From Actinomycetes bacterium (GTDB lineage Bacteria; Actinomycetota; Acidimicrobiia; Acidimicrobiales; CADCSY01), in assembly GCA_025464025.1 (NCBI GenBank), contig JAODBP010000008.1, positions 1 to 17,618 of the forward strand: 17,618 nucleotides of DNA, in the 5' to 3' direction. Of this stretch, positions 1 to 7,318 are shown in pieces. Made by a program: the position numbers and the translations under genes. How positions within the stretch are numbered: position 1 is the first letter of the stretch; the number at the start of each line of letters is the position of its first letter. A model generated the notes under the pieces. That model was not told the DNA's origin, searched no databases, and saw nothing but the letters and a program-made list of their open reading frames with translations.

Positions 1-227
1 TCGGGCGCGAGGGGTGCATGAGCGTCCCCGACCTCACCGGTGACGTCGCCCGGTTCACGGCCATGCACGTGCGGGCCCTCGGGCTCGACGGCGAGCTGCA
101 CGACTACGAGGTCGACGCGTTCGAGGCCCGCGCGTTCCAACACGAGCTCGACCACCTCGACGGCCTGCTGTTCCTCGACCGGGTGGTGGCCGACGACCGC
201 GTGTTCCGGCGCCGCGTGTACCGCTGA
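1..227 (+). CDS. def: Peptide deformylase, C-terminal part (cut by window start)
   Basis: The gene enters from the left edge; the frame is open from base 3 and stops with TGA at 225-227. Peptide deformylase removes the N-terminal formyl group from nascent proteins using a metal ion. Two of the three family motifs are visible: EGCMSVP (motif 2, bases 9-29), whose Cys is a metal ligand, and QHELDHLDG (motif 3), whose HExxH supplies the two His ligands and the catalytic Glu. The first motif (GxGLAAxQ) must lie upstream. An internal ATG at 18 lies inside motif 2 and is not a start. The C-terminal tail after motif 3 is short, about 24 residues, as in many actinobacterial enzymes. Identity is near certain; only the missing 5' part is unknown. 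Confidence 0.93.
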   Translation, partial: GREGCMSVPDLTGDVARFTAMHVRALGLDGELHDYEVDAFEARAFQHELDHLDGLLFLDRVVADDRVFRRRVYR

Positions 228-233
228 TCCTCC

Positions 234-239
234 TACGCT
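234..239 (+). promoter_or_regulatory. Candidate -10 box (leaderless) for the PH-domain gene
   Basis: TACGCT lies 6 nt before the GTG at 246, in the 18-bp gap after the deformylase stop. It fits TAnnnT, and transcription starting about 7 nt downstream would begin at the start codon. There is no Shine-Dalgarno sequence between it and the GTG, and no convincing -35. The call rests on the same arrangement recurring in this window. Confidence 0.4.
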
Positions 240-245
240 CTCGGC

Positions 246-854
246 GTGCCCTTCCCGCGCCGGCTGTTGTTCGAGGGTGAGGACGTCGTCATCGACCTCC
301 GGCCCCACTGGTGGTTCTTCGCCGGTCCGGCCTCGCTCCTCGCCGCGTCGCTCGTCGTGCTGGTGTTCATCGCGGTCAAGGACGCGGCCGACTGGGCGCT
401 GCTCGCCGGGGCTGGCGTCGTCGTCGCTGCCCTCCTCTGGTTCGTCGGCCGCTACGCCCGCTGGGCCACCACCAACTTCGTGCTCACCACCGACCGGCTG
501 ATCTTCCGGTCGGGCGTGCTGGCCAAGCACGGCATCGAGATCCCGCTCGAGCGGATCAACGACGTCCGCTCGCACCAGACGATCCTCGAGCGCGTGCTGC
601 GCGCCGGCGACCTGGTCATCGAGTCCGGTGGCGAGCACGGCCAGCAGACGTTCGCCGACATCCCCCACCCGGCCGACGTGCAGAACGAGATCCACCGCCA
701 GATCGAGGTCAACCAGCACGAGGTCAGCGGGGTCGTGCGCCGTGAGCCCGACGTCGTCGACCAGCTCGAGCGACTGGACGACCTCCGCAAGCGGGGCGTG
801 CTGACCGAGGCCGAGTTCCAGGCCAAGAAGGCCCAGCTGCTCGACCGCCTCTAG
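246..854 (+). CDS. Membrane protein with bacterial PH (YdbS-like) domain and C-terminal SHOCT motif
   Basis: A 202-residue protein from a GTG start. Two hydrophobic helices (about residues 25-44 and 51-68) form a hairpin in the membrane. A bPH2/YdbS-like domain follows (about 74-152), recognisable by TTNFVLTTDRLIFRSG, then IPLERINDV and the 'GDLVIESGG' strand. The last 30 residues (about 172-202) are a SHOCT motif, with the typical LxxLxxLRxxGVLTxxEFxxxKxxLL pattern, often found at the end of membrane or oligomerising proteins. The cellular role is unknown; bPH proteins are thought to mediate protein contacts at the membrane. The stop (TAG 852-854) shares one base with the GTG of the next gene, so the two are translationally coupled. 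Confidence 0.85.
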   Translation: MPFPRRLLFEGEDVVIDLRPHWWFFAGPASLLAASLVVLVFIAVKDAADWALLAGAGVVVAALLWFVGRYARWATTNFVLTTDRLIFRSGVLAKHGIEIPLERINDVRSHQTILERVLRAGDLVIESGGEHGQQTFADIPHPADVQNEIHRQIEVNQHEVSGVVRREPDVVDQLERLDDLRKRGVLTEAEFQAKKAQLLDRL

Positions 855-1516
855 TGCGCGTCGTCTCGCTGGTCCCGTCGGTCACGGAGACGCTCCTCGC
901 GTGGGACGTGGTGCCGGTGGCGTGCACCCGCTTCTGCGAGCAGCCCGACCTGCGCCACGTCGGTGGCACGAAGGATCCGGACGTCGCGGCCATCGTGGCC
1001 CTGGGCCCCGACCTCGTCCTGGTGAACGACGAGGAGAACCGGCGCGAGGACTTCGACGCCCTGGTCGCCGCCGGGCTCGAGGTCCACGTGGTGCACGTCG
1101 GTGCGCTCGACGACGTGGCGCCCGCCCTCGATGCCCTGGCCGCCCGGGTCGGCGTCGAGCCGCCAGCGATCGCCCTCCCGCCGGCCCGGCCTCCGCACGT
1201 GCGGGTGTTCGTGCCGATCTGGAAGCGGCCGTGGATGTCGATCGGCGTCGACACGTACGGCTCGTCCCTGCTGGCCCACCTCGGCGCTGTCAACGTGGTG
1301 GGCGACGACCGCTACCCCGAGCTCACGCTGGAGCAGGCCGCGGCTCTCCGCCCCGACCTCGTGCTGGCCCCGTCGGAGCCGTACCCCTTCGCCGAGCGCC
1401 ACCGCGTCGACCTCGAGTCGGTCGCCCCAGTGGTCTTCGTCGACGGCCAGGACCTGTTCTGGTGGGGCGCTCGCACCCCCGCCGCCGTCACCCGCCTGTC
1501 GGCCCAGCTCGGCTGA
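854..1516 (+). CDS. Helical-backbone metal receptor (BtuF/TroA-like), cytosolic
   Basis: A 220-residue protein whose GTG start overlaps the preceding TAG by one base. The N-terminus MRVVSLVPSVTETL and the repeated 'PDLVL' strands (GPDLVLVNDEENR, RPDLVLAPSEPYP) are typical of the periplasmic-binding-protein-like fold of COG0614 (cobalamin/iron-siderophore binding, helical backbone). There is no signal peptide or lipobox, so it is probably cytosolic, unlike ABC-transporter receptors. Conserved-looking features are CTRFC (Cys24, Cys28), GGTKDPD and EENR. Short soluble homologues annotated as cobalamin-binding or helical-backbone metal receptor occur in actinobacteria, but the ligand is not established. 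No ABC permease or ATPase is adjacent. Fold assignment is good; ligand is unknown. Confidence 0.8.
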   Translation: MRVVSLVPSVTETLLAWDVVPVACTRFCEQPDLRHVGGTKDPDVAAIVALGPDLVLVNDEENRREDFDALVAAGLEVHVVHVGALDDVAPALDALAARVGVEPPAIALPPARPPHVRVFVPIWKRPWMSIGVDTYGSSLLAHLGAVNVVGDDRYPELTLEQAAALRPDLVLAPSEPYPFAERHRVDLESVAPVVFVDGQDLFWWGARTPAAVTRLSAQLG

Positions 1517-1528
1517 CCCGGTACGCGA

Positions 1529-1556
1529 CGAAGGGCCGGGCGAACCCGGCCCTTCG
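1529..1556. terminator. GC-rich hairpin between convergent genes
   Basis: A perfect 12-bp stem (1529-1540 with 1545-1556) around the tetraloop CGAA. It begins 12 bp after the metal-receptor stop and lies before the end of the oppositely oriented DUF6458 gene (1580). There is no T-run on either side, as is common in high-GC actinobacteria, so it may terminate transcription from both directions. Confidence 0.7.
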
Positions 1557-1579
1557 CGCCCGTCTGGCGGGAGTGCTGG

Positions 1580-1798
1580 CTACAGGCGCTCGTCGCGCAC
1601 GTACGTCTCGGTGTGACCGCCCGCCGCGAACGGGGCGAAGCTGCTCCAGAAGAGCATCGACATCAGGAGCCCGAGGGCACCGACGATCATGAGGATGATG
1701 CCGACGGTGTCAAGGTTGACGCCGTTGGTGGTGACGTCGACGGCGAAGGTGAGGATCGCTCCGACGGCCAAGAGGAAGACGCTGACTCCGATGCCCAT
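1580..1798 (-). CDS. DUF6458 family small membrane protein
   Basis: A 72-residue protein with two hydrophobic helices (about residues 3-20 and 32-50) separated by a short polar loop, and a polar tail (GGHTETYVRDERL). The pattern MGIGVSVFLLAVGAIL, FAVDVTTNGVNLDTVG, then IILMIVGALGLLMS matches the actinobacterial DUF6458 family, which has no known function. The ATG (1796-1798) has a good Shine-Dalgarno GGAGG (complement of 1806-1810) with 7-nt spacing, one of the few clear ones in this window. It lies 36 bp downstream of galK on the same strand and may be read through from the gal operon, although nothing links it functionally to galactose. Confidence 0.82.
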   Translation of the reverse strand: MGIGVSVFLLAVGAILTFAVDVTTNGVNLDTVGIILMIVGALGLLMSMLFWSSFAPFAAGGHTETYVRDERL

Positions 1799-1834
1799 GG
1801 TGTTGCCTCCGTGAGGTCGTGGGACCCCCCTGGG

Positions 1835-2797
1835 CTACCCGTCAGTTGACTGACGGCAAACGCCGTGAGACGGACGGGCGATCCACCCTTCGGCCAGCGC
1901 CCCGGGCTCGGCGACGACGACCACGCACCCGCCGAAGCCGGCGCCGGTGAGCCGGGCGCCGTGCACGCCCGGCGTCGCGAGGAGCCGGGCGACGAGGGCG
2001 TCGAGCGTGGGGGTCGACACCTCGAAGTCGTCGGCCAGGCTGCGATGGCTCTCGGTGAAGAGCCGACCGAGCTCGACGGCGTCGCCGGCGCGCAGCGCGT
2101 CCACCGCGGCGAGCACGCGGGCGTTCTCGGTGGCGACGTGCCGCGCCCGCCGCTGCAGGACCGGGTCGTCGCTGTCGGCCCGCGCCGCCAGCGCCTCGTC
2201 GCGGCGCTGGGCGTACGCGCTGCCGTCGAGCGTCCGGCGCTCACCCGAGTCGACGACGACGAGCTCGATCGAGTCCGGCACCGGCACCGGGGTGACCTCG
2301 AGCGTCGAGCAGTCGAGCAGCAGGGCGTGACCGTCGACGCCCGACGCCGAGGCGAGCTGGTCGAGGATGCCGCACGGCACGCCCGATGCCCGGTGCTCGG
2401 CCCGCTGGCCCAGCGCGGCGAGCGGACGGGGATCGAGGTCGGCGCCGAGGGCGGCGGCCACCGCCAGCTCCAACGACGCGCTCGACGACAGCCCGGCGCC
2501 GACCGGCAGGGTCGACGTCACGTGGCCGGTGAACCCGGTGGTGGGGCGCAGCTCGGCGACGACACCGGCCACGTAGCGGGCCCACCCGGGTTCGACGGAC
2601 GACGGGTCGTCGACGTCGAGCCGCACGACGGCCGTGCCGGGCAGCGCGTCCGACGTGAGGGTCACGACGTCGCCGCCGGGCTCGCCGACGACCGTCGTCC
2701 CGAGGTGGAGGGCGGCCGGCAGGGCGAACCCGCCGGTGTGGTCGGTGTGGTCACCGATGAGGTTGACCCGCCCCGGCGCCCAGGCGGTGACCGTCAT
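1835..2797 (-). CDS. galK: Galactokinase (GHMP kinase family)
   Basis: Phosphorylates galactose with ATP to galactose-1-phosphate, the entry step of the Leloir pathway, in the cytosol. 320 residues. All three GHMP/galactokinase motifs are present: GRVNLIGDHTDHTGG (residues 9-23), the ATP loop LPVGAGLSSSASLE (97-110) and LTGAGFGGC near the C-terminus. Arg10 and Asp146 (in GVPCGILDQ) match the catalytic Arg and Asp of known galactokinases. The usual Glu of GEHTD is Asp16 here, and the protein is shorter than the usual 350-390 residues. The open frame continues far upstream, but ATG 2795-2797 is chosen because it overlaps the galT stop (ATGA) and sits just before the conserved APGR. The adjacent galT makes another GHMP kinase unlikely. 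Confidence 0.9.
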   Translation of the reverse strand: MTVTAWAPGRVNLIGDHTDHTGGFALPAALHLGTTVVGEPGGDVVTLTSDALPGTAVVRLDVDDPSSVEPGWARYVAGVVAELRPTTGFTGHVTSTLPVGAGLSSSASLELAVAAALGADLDPRPLAALGQRAEHRASGVPCGILDQLASASGVDGHALLLDCSTLEVTPVPVPDSIELVVVDSGERRTLDGSAYAQRRDEALAARADSDDPVLQRRARHVATENARVLAAVDALRAGDAVELGRLFTESHRSLADDFEVSTPTLDALVARLLATPGVHGARLTGAGFGGCVVVVAEPGALAEGWIARPSHGVCRQSTDG

Positions 2798-3642
2798 GCC
2801 CGGCGAAGCTGCTCGGCGGCGTCGACGGGGAGCACAGGGTTCACGAAGACCCCACCTCCCAGCTCGCCGGCGGCGACGTAGCGCACCGTCCCGGGTGCCC
2901 GGTAGAGGGGCTGGACGTGGACGTGCAGGTGGGCCGTGGGCCAGTCGCCGCCATCGGTCGGCCGCTGGTGCACCCAGAGCATGGTCGGCATCGGCGCGTC
3001 GAAGAGCCGGTCGAGCCGGGCCAGGGCGTCGGCCAGCACGGCGGCCATGGCGTCGCGCCCGGCCGACGGGAGCGAGGGCAGGTCGGGCACGTGCTCGATC
3101 GAGGCGACACGCAGCTCGAACGGCGACGTCGCCGCGGCCGGCACCCACGATCGCCAGCCCTGGTGCGCGACGACCTCCAGCTCCGGTCCGACCGGCTCGC
3201 ACAGCACGCAGCGCTCGCCGGCGAGCTCGGCGGCCGGGGCATCGGGCACGGCGGTGAAGGCCCAGAGCTGGCCATGCGGATGGGCGATGCTGGCGCCCAC
3301 CTCGGGGCCTCGGTTCTCGAAGACGAGGACGTAGGCGACGTCGTCGCGCTCGCCCTGGGCGGTGGTCCGGTCGGCCCACAGCTCGATCACCCGGCGCACG
3401 CCCTCGGCGCCGAGGGTGGCGAGGGCAGCGTCGTGGTAGGGGGAGAAGAGGTGGACCTCGCACCGCCCGTCGGCGAACGACGGCCAGCGGTTGGGGAACC
3501 AACGGGTGCCGTAGGGCTCGGGGGCCTCGAGCCCCCCGGGGCAGAACGGGCACCCCGGTGGGAGGAGCGGCCGGCCCTGGCGGTCGCCCACGAGCAGCAC
3601 CCCGGCGCCGGTGAGCGGGTCGCGCTCGACGGGGTCGTCCAC
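2794..3642 (-). CDS. galT: Galactose-1-phosphate uridylyltransferase
   Basis: Exchanges UMP between UDP-glucose and galactose-1-phosphate, giving UDP-galactose and glucose-1-phosphate. 282 residues against about 350 in E. coli; the N-terminal part is shorter. The active-site HPHGQ motif is at 121-125, with His123 as the nucleophile that carries UMP. Zinc ligands can be traced: Cys31 and Cys34 (CPFC), His70 (FSPYH) and His121. The C-terminal half contains the second HIT-like strand HLHVHVQPLYR. The GTG at 3640-3642 has no Shine-Dalgarno, but a TACCGT box lies 8 nt upstream, suggesting a leaderless message. It overlaps galK by 4 bp (ATGA), so the two are translationally coupled. It diverges from the racemase gene with only 38 bp between them. 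Confidence 0.92.
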   Translation of the reverse strand: MDDPVERDPLTGAGVLLVGDRQGRPLLPPGCPFCPGGLEAPEPYGTRWFPNRWPSFADGRCEVHLFSPYHDAALATLGAEGVRRVIELWADRTTAQGERDDVAYVLVFENRGPEVGASIAHPHGQLWAFTAVPDAPAAELAGERCVLCEPVGPELEVVAHQGWRSWVPAAATSPFELRVASIEHVPDLPSLPSAGRDAMAAVLADALARLDRLFDAPMPTMLWVHQRPTDGGDWPTAHLHVHVQPLYRAPGTVRYVAAGELGGGVFVNPVLPVDAAEQLRRA

Positions 3643-3680
3643 GCCCGGGGACGGTAGCGGGGCGCCGTACGATCCTGGGC
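3643..3680. promoter_or_regulatory. Compact divergent promoter between galT and the racemase gene
   Basis: Only 38 bp separate the two start codons. On the minus strand TACCGT (complement of 3651-3656) lies 8 nt before the galT GTG. On the plus strand TACGAT (3668-3673) lies 7 nt before the racemase ATG. The two candidate -10 boxes are 11 bp apart, so polymerases could hardly occupy both at once. Neither has an obvious -35 or Shine-Dalgarno. Confidence 0.45.
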
Positions 3681-4805
3681 ATGAGTGGACCCCTCTCCGG
3701 CATCCGCGTGCTCGAGCTGGCCGGCATCGGCCCCGGCCCGTTCGCCTGCATGGTCCTCGGCGACCTCGGTGCCGACGTCGTCCGGGTCGACCGGGCTCAG
3801 TCGGTGGCCGCCGACTCGGTCCCGCCCATGGACTCGCTCGGGCGCAACCGACGCTCGGTCGCCGTCGACCTGAAGCAGCCCGAGGGCGTCGCCGCGGTCC
3901 TCCGCCTGGTCGAGTCGAGCGATGTGCTCGTCGAGGGCTTCCGCCCCGGCGTGGCCGAGCGGCTCGGCGTCGGGCCCGACGTGTGCCTCGAGCGCAACCC
4001 GCGCCTCGTCTACGGGCGGATGACGGGCTGGGGGCAGGAGGGGCCGTACGCCTCGGCCGCCGGCCACGACATCAACTACATCGCCCTGGCCGGCGCTCTC
4101 GATCCGATCGGCCGGGCCGGCGGACCGCCGGTGCCGCCGCTCAACCTCGTCGGCGACTTCGGCGGCGGCGGGATGCTGCTGGCCCTCGGCGTGGCCTGCG
4201 CCCTCGTCGAGCGGGCCACCAGCGGGCAGGGCCAGGTGATCGACGCCGCCATGGTCGACGGTGCGGCGCTGCTCATGAACTTCTTCCGCATGATGGACCT
4301 CGGCCCGCGCGGCACCAACCTGCTCGACAGCGGCGCCCACTTCTACGACGTGTACGAGTGCGCCGACGGCGGCTACGTCTCGATCGGCTCGATCGAGCCG
4401 CAGTTCTACGCCGAGCTCCGCAAGCTGGCCGGGCTCGACGGGCCGCAGTGGGAGAAGCAGGGCGACCGCGGCTCCTGGCCGACGCTGAAGGACGAGCTGG
4501 CCGCCGTGTTCAAGGAGAAGACACGGGACGAGTGGTGCGCGCTGATGGAGCACACCGACGTCTGCTTCGCCCCGGTGCTCACCATGGACGAGGCACCGAC
4601 GCACCTGCACGCCGTCGCCCGCAGCTCGTTCGTCGAGGTGAACGGACGGGTCGAGGCGGCGCCCGCGCCCCGCTTCAGTCGCACGCCTGGTTCCGTCGAG
4701 CGGCCGCCGGCCGCGGCGGGGGCCCACACCGACGAGGTGCTGGCCGAACGAGGCTTCTCGGCCGACGAGGTCGCCAAGCTCCGCGACGCCGGCGCAGTGC
4801 GCTGA
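3681..4805 (+). CDS. Alpha-methylacyl-CoA racemase (CaiB/BaiF CoA-transferase family)
   Basis: Family III CoA-transferase fold; the closest recognisable subgroup interconverts (R)- and (S)-2-methylacyl-CoA, needed for beta-oxidation of branched or sterol side chains. 374 residues. The N-terminus (LSGIRVLELAGIGPGPFACM) is typical. The racemase subgroup is shown by GHDINYIALAG and VPPLNLVGDFGGGGM, with His129 and Asp159 matching the catalytic His/Asp pair of the mycobacterial enzyme MCR, and a plausible Glu239 (GSIEPQFY) matching its third residue. There is no sign of the Asp-centred CoA-transferase pattern. TGA shares its A with the ATG of the deacetylase gene (TGATG), so the two are coupled. 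Racemase is the best call; the physiological substrate is not visible. Confidence 0.88.
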   Translation: MSGPLSGIRVLELAGIGPGPFACMVLGDLGADVVRVDRAQSVAADSVPPMDSLGRNRRSVAVDLKQPEGVAAVLRLVESSDVLVEGFRPGVAERLGVGPDVCLERNPRLVYGRMTGWGQEGPYASAAGHDINYIALAGALDPIGRAGGPPVPPLNLVGDFGGGGMLLALGVACALVERATSGQGQVIDAAMVDGAALLMNFFRMMDLGPRGTNLLDSGAHFYDVYECADGGYVSIGSIEPQFYAELRKLAGLDGPQWEKQGDRGSWPTLKDELAAVFKEKTRDEWCALMEHTDVCFAPVLTMDEAPTHLHAVARSSFVEVNGRVEAAPAPRFSRTPGSVERPPAAAGAHTDEVLAERGFSADEVAKLRDAGAVR

Positions 4806-5605
4806 TGGCCACGCTGGTCTGCTTCCACGCCCACCCCGACGACGAGTCGATCGCCACCGGCGGCACCATGGCCCAGGCCGCGGCTGACGGGCACCGGGTC
4901 GTCCTCGTGTGCGCCACCAAGGGCGAGTACGGCGAGGTGGCCGAGGGCTTCCTCGACGAGGGCGAGACGCTGGGGGAGCGGCGGGTGAAGGAGACGCACG
5001 CCTCGGCCGAGGTCCTCGGCGTCGCCGCCGTCGAGTTCCTGGGCTACGTCGACTCCGGGATGATGGACACGCCGGAGAACCAGCTCGAGGGCTCGTTCTG
5101 GACGGCCGACGTGGAGGAGGCGGCCGGGCGGCTGGCCGAGATCCTCCGTCGGGAGCAGGCCGACGTGCTCACCGTCTACGACGCCGACGGCAACTACGGC
5201 CACCCCGACCACATCCAGGTGCATCGAGTCGGGGTGCGGGCCGCTGAGCTCGCCGGCGTCGACCGGGTCTACGAGGCCACGGTCAACCGCGACGAGATGG
5301 TGCGGGGCATCGCCGAGATGCGGGCCCAGGGGCTGCTCGACGGCGCGGGCGCCGACGAGGTGCCCGACGCCGAGGAGATGAACCTCGGGGTGTCGGAGTC
5401 GGTGCTCACCACGCGCATCGACGTGGCCCGGTGGCTGGAGAAGAAGCGGGCGTCCATGCGGGCCCACGCCAGCCAGATCGCCGAGCAGTCGTTCTTCCTG
5501 AGCATGCCGGACGAGGCGTTCGCCGGGGCGTTCGGGGTCGAGTGGTACATCCGCCACGGCGCCCCCACGCCGGTCGATGAGTGGGAGACCACCCTGTTCG
5601 GGTGA
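4805..5605 (+). CDS. PIG-L family zinc deacetylase (MshB/Mca-like)
   Basis: 266 residues, starting at ATG 4805-4807, one base overlapping the racemase stop. The frame is open further upstream, but that part is only antiparallel coding noise over the racemase gene. PIG-L enzymes remove N-acetyl groups from GlcNAc-containing substrates or cleave mycothiol conjugates. The signature HAHPDDE is at residues 8-14 (zinc ligands His10 and Asp13, base Asp12) and GHPDH at 132-136, with His136 as the third zinc ligand and His133 matching a catalytic His of MshB. The enzyme could be a mycothiol pathway deacetylase, a mycothiol S-conjugate amidase, or act on an unrelated small molecule; the residues visible do not decide this. 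Pairing with the racemase is not a known pathway. Confidence 0.86.
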   Translation: MATLVCFHAHPDDESIATGGTMAQAAADGHRVVLVCATKGEYGEVAEGFLDEGETLGERRVKETHASAEVLGVAAVEFLGYVDSGMMDTPENQLEGSFWTADVEEAAGRLAEILRREQADVLTVYDADGNYGHPDHIQVHRVGVRAAELAGVDRVYEATVNRDEMVRGIAEMRAQGLLDGAGADEVPDAEEMNLGVSESVLTTRIDVARWLEKKRASMRAHASQIAEQSFFLSMPDEAFAGAFGVEWYIRHGAPTPVDEWETTLFG

Positions 5606-5615
5606 CCAACGTCAC

Positions 5616-5653
5616 TGCGAAACACCTCCTTTTCGAAAAGGGAGTGTTTCGCA
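5616..5653. promoter_or_regulatory. 38-bp near-perfect palindrome, probable TetR operator
   Basis: The arms pair from TGCGAAACAC (5616-5625) with GTGTTTCGCA (5644-5653), and again through CCTTTTCGAAAAGG at the centre (5628-5641). Only two of the 19 base pairs fail (5626/5643 and 5627/5642). It lies 48 bp before the exporter ATG, just upstream of a TAGCCT -10 box (5660-5665), so a bound dimer would cover the -35 region. The GAAACA/TGTTTC half-sites resemble those of several TetR-family operators, and a TetR gene ends this operon. It could also act as a hairpin ending the preceding unit, but it lacks a trailing T-run. Confidence 0.7.
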
Positions 5654-5659
5654 TGTCGC

Positions 5660-5665
5660 TAGCCT
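5660..5665 (+). promoter_or_regulatory. Candidate -10 box of the exporter operon
   Basis: TAGCCT, the same hexamer as before the genes at 7910 and 11761. Here it gives a leader of about 30 nt that includes a Shine-Dalgarno-like GAAGGA (5692-5697), so this message is probably leadered. An 8-bp inverted repeat (5663-5670 with 5689-5696) overlaps both the -10 box and this ribosome site. Confidence 0.45.
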
Positions 5666-5701
5666 TCGTCCGAGGGCCGTAGCCACGCGACGAAGGAAGC
5701 C

Positions 5702-7318
5702 ATGGAAGACACTGCTGCGTACGAGCGGCGCTGGTGGGCGCTCGCCGTGCTGTGCTGCTCCCTCGGGATCATCAGCCTCGACAACACGATCCTGAACCTG
5801 GCCATCCCGGCCCTGGTCCGCGACCTCCACGCGTCGACCAGCTCCCTGCAGTACATCATCGACGGCTACACGCTCGTCTTCGCCGGCCTCCTCCTCACCA
5901 CCGGCAGCCTGGGCGACCGCTTCGGGCGCCGGAAGTTCCTCGGCATCGGCCTCGCCATCTTCTGCGTCGGCTCCGGCCTGTCGGCCCTGGCCACCGAGCC
6001 GTGGCACCTCATCGCCACCCGGGCGCTCATGGGCCTCGGCGGGTCGCTGATCATGCCCTCGACGCTCTCGCTGCTGACCAACATCTTCACCGACCCCAAG
6101 GAGCGGGGCCGGGCCATCGGCTGGTGGGCCGCCGTCGCCGGTGCCGGTGGTGCCCTCGGCCCGCTGATCGCCGGTGTGCTGCTGGCCCACTTCTGGTGGG
6201 GCTCGGTCTTCCTGATCAACGTGCCGTTCGTGCTCATCGCCCTGGTGGCCGGGCAGTTCGTCCTGCCCGAGTCGAAGGACCCGACGGGCGAGCGCCTCGA
6301 CCCGATCGGCGCCGTCCTGTCGATCGTCGGCCTGGTCGCCGTGCTGTGGGCGATCATCGAGGCCCCCTCGAAGGGCTTCTCCGATCCGGCCGTCACGGGC
6401 GGCCTCGTCGGCGGCCTGGTCGTGCTCGCCCTGTTCGTGCTCTGGGAGCTGCACACCGACCACCCGATGCTCGACGTGCGCTTCTTCGAGAACCGGCGGT
6501 TCACCGCGGCCAGCGCCACCCTGGCCATGGTGTTCTTCGCCATGTTCGGCTCGTCGTTCCTGATCACCCAGTACCTGCAGACCGTGCTGGGCTTCTCGGC
6601 CCTCGAGGCCGGTGTGCGGATGCTGCCGATGCCGGCGGCGATGATCTTCATGTCGACCCAGGCACCCCGCCTCGTCGAGCGCCTGGGTTCGAAGCGGGTG
6701 GTGGCCGGTGGCCTGCTGACCGTGGCGCTCGGCCTGGTGCTCGTCTCGCTCTCGCCCGTGCACGACGGGTACTCCCACGTGCTCGTGGCCATGTGCATAC
6801 TCTCGGCCGGCATGGGCCTGACGATGGCGCCGGCCACGGAGTCGGTCATGGGCTCGCTCCCGCCCGAGAAGGCAGGCGTGGGCTCGGCCATGAACGACGC
6901 CACCCGCTACGTCGGTGGTTCCCTCGGCGTCGCGATCATCGGCTCCATCTTCGCCAGCTCCTACCGCCCGGGAGTCACCCGCAAGGTCGCCGGCCTCGGC
7001 CTGCCCCACGAGGCGTTGGCCACGGCGCGCGACTCCGTGGGCGGCGCCATGTCGGTCGCCGGCACGCTGCCGGGCAACGTCGGCCGGGCCCTGTCCGAGA
7101 TCGCCCGGGTGGAGTTCGTCGACGCCATGGCGCCGTCGCTCCGTGCCGCCGCAGTGGTGGTGCTGGCCGCCGCCGCGCTGGTCATCGCCTTCCTCCCCGC
7201 TCGGGCCGGGGCGGCGCGGACCGAGGACGACGGTGCCCTCGACGGCATCGCGTCCCTCACCTTCGCCGAGGCCGAGGGCGTGCTCGAGGCCGACGCCGCT
7301 GAGACGCTCACGTCGTGA
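5702..7318 (+). CDS. MFS drug exporter, DHA2 family (EmrB/QacA-like, 14 helices)
   Basis: A proton-driven multidrug exporter of the inner membrane. At 538 residues it has the length of the 14-helix DHA2 group, and hydrophobic segments are consistent with that number. Signature motifs are in order: D1 LDNTILNLAIP (26-36) in helix 1, motif A GSLGDRFGRRK (68-78) in the helix 2-3 loop, motif B RALMGLGGS (107-115), and the antiporter motif C AGAGGALGPLIAGV (146-159). The C-terminal tail of about 35 residues is acidic and cytosolic. The ATG has a leader with GAAGGA about 4 nt upstream. It overlaps the TetR gene by 4 bp (GTGA). The palindrome upstream implies repression relieved by a drug-like ligand; the substrates cannot be told from sequence. 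Confidence 0.92.
   Translation: MEDTAAYERRWWALAVLCCSLGIISLDNTILNLAIPALVRDLHASTSSLQYIIDGYTLVFAGLLLTTGSLGDRFGRRKFLGIGLAIFCVGSGLSALATEPWHLIATRALMGLGGSLIMPSTLSLLTNIFTDPKERGRAIGWWAAVAGAGGALGPLIAGVLLAHFWWGSVFLINVPFVLIALVAGQFVLPESKDPTGERLDPIGAVLSIVGLVAVLWAIIEAPSKGFSDPAVTGGLVGGLVVLALFVLWELHTDHPMLDVRFFENRRFTAASATLAMVFFAMFGSSFLITQYLQTVLGFSALEAGVRMLPMPAAMIFMSTQAPRLVERLGSKRVVAGGLLTVALGLVLVSLSPVHDGYSHVLVAMCILSAGMGLTMAPATESVMGSLPPEKAGVGSAMNDATRYVGGSLGVAIIGSIFASSYRPGVTRKVAGLGLPHEALATARDSVGGAMSVAGTLPGNVGRALSEIARVEFVDAMAPSLRAAAVVVLAAAALVIAFLPARAGAARTEDDGALDGIASLTFAEAEGVLEADAAETLTS

Noticed and set aside
3387..4727. Long minus-strand open frame opposite the racemase gene
   Set aside because: Composition of an antisense shadow. 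The racemase in the plus strand has catalytic residues and normal length.
5616..5653. The 38-bp palindrome as a simple rho-independent terminator of the deacetylase gene
   Set aside because: There is no T-run after the stem, while its position over a promoter and the TetR gene in the operon suit an operator better. A double role is not excluded.
5612..7009. Minus-strand open frame opposite the exporter
   Set aside because: Extremely E/G/H/R/D-rich translation with no fold; it is the complement of hydrophobic membrane codons.
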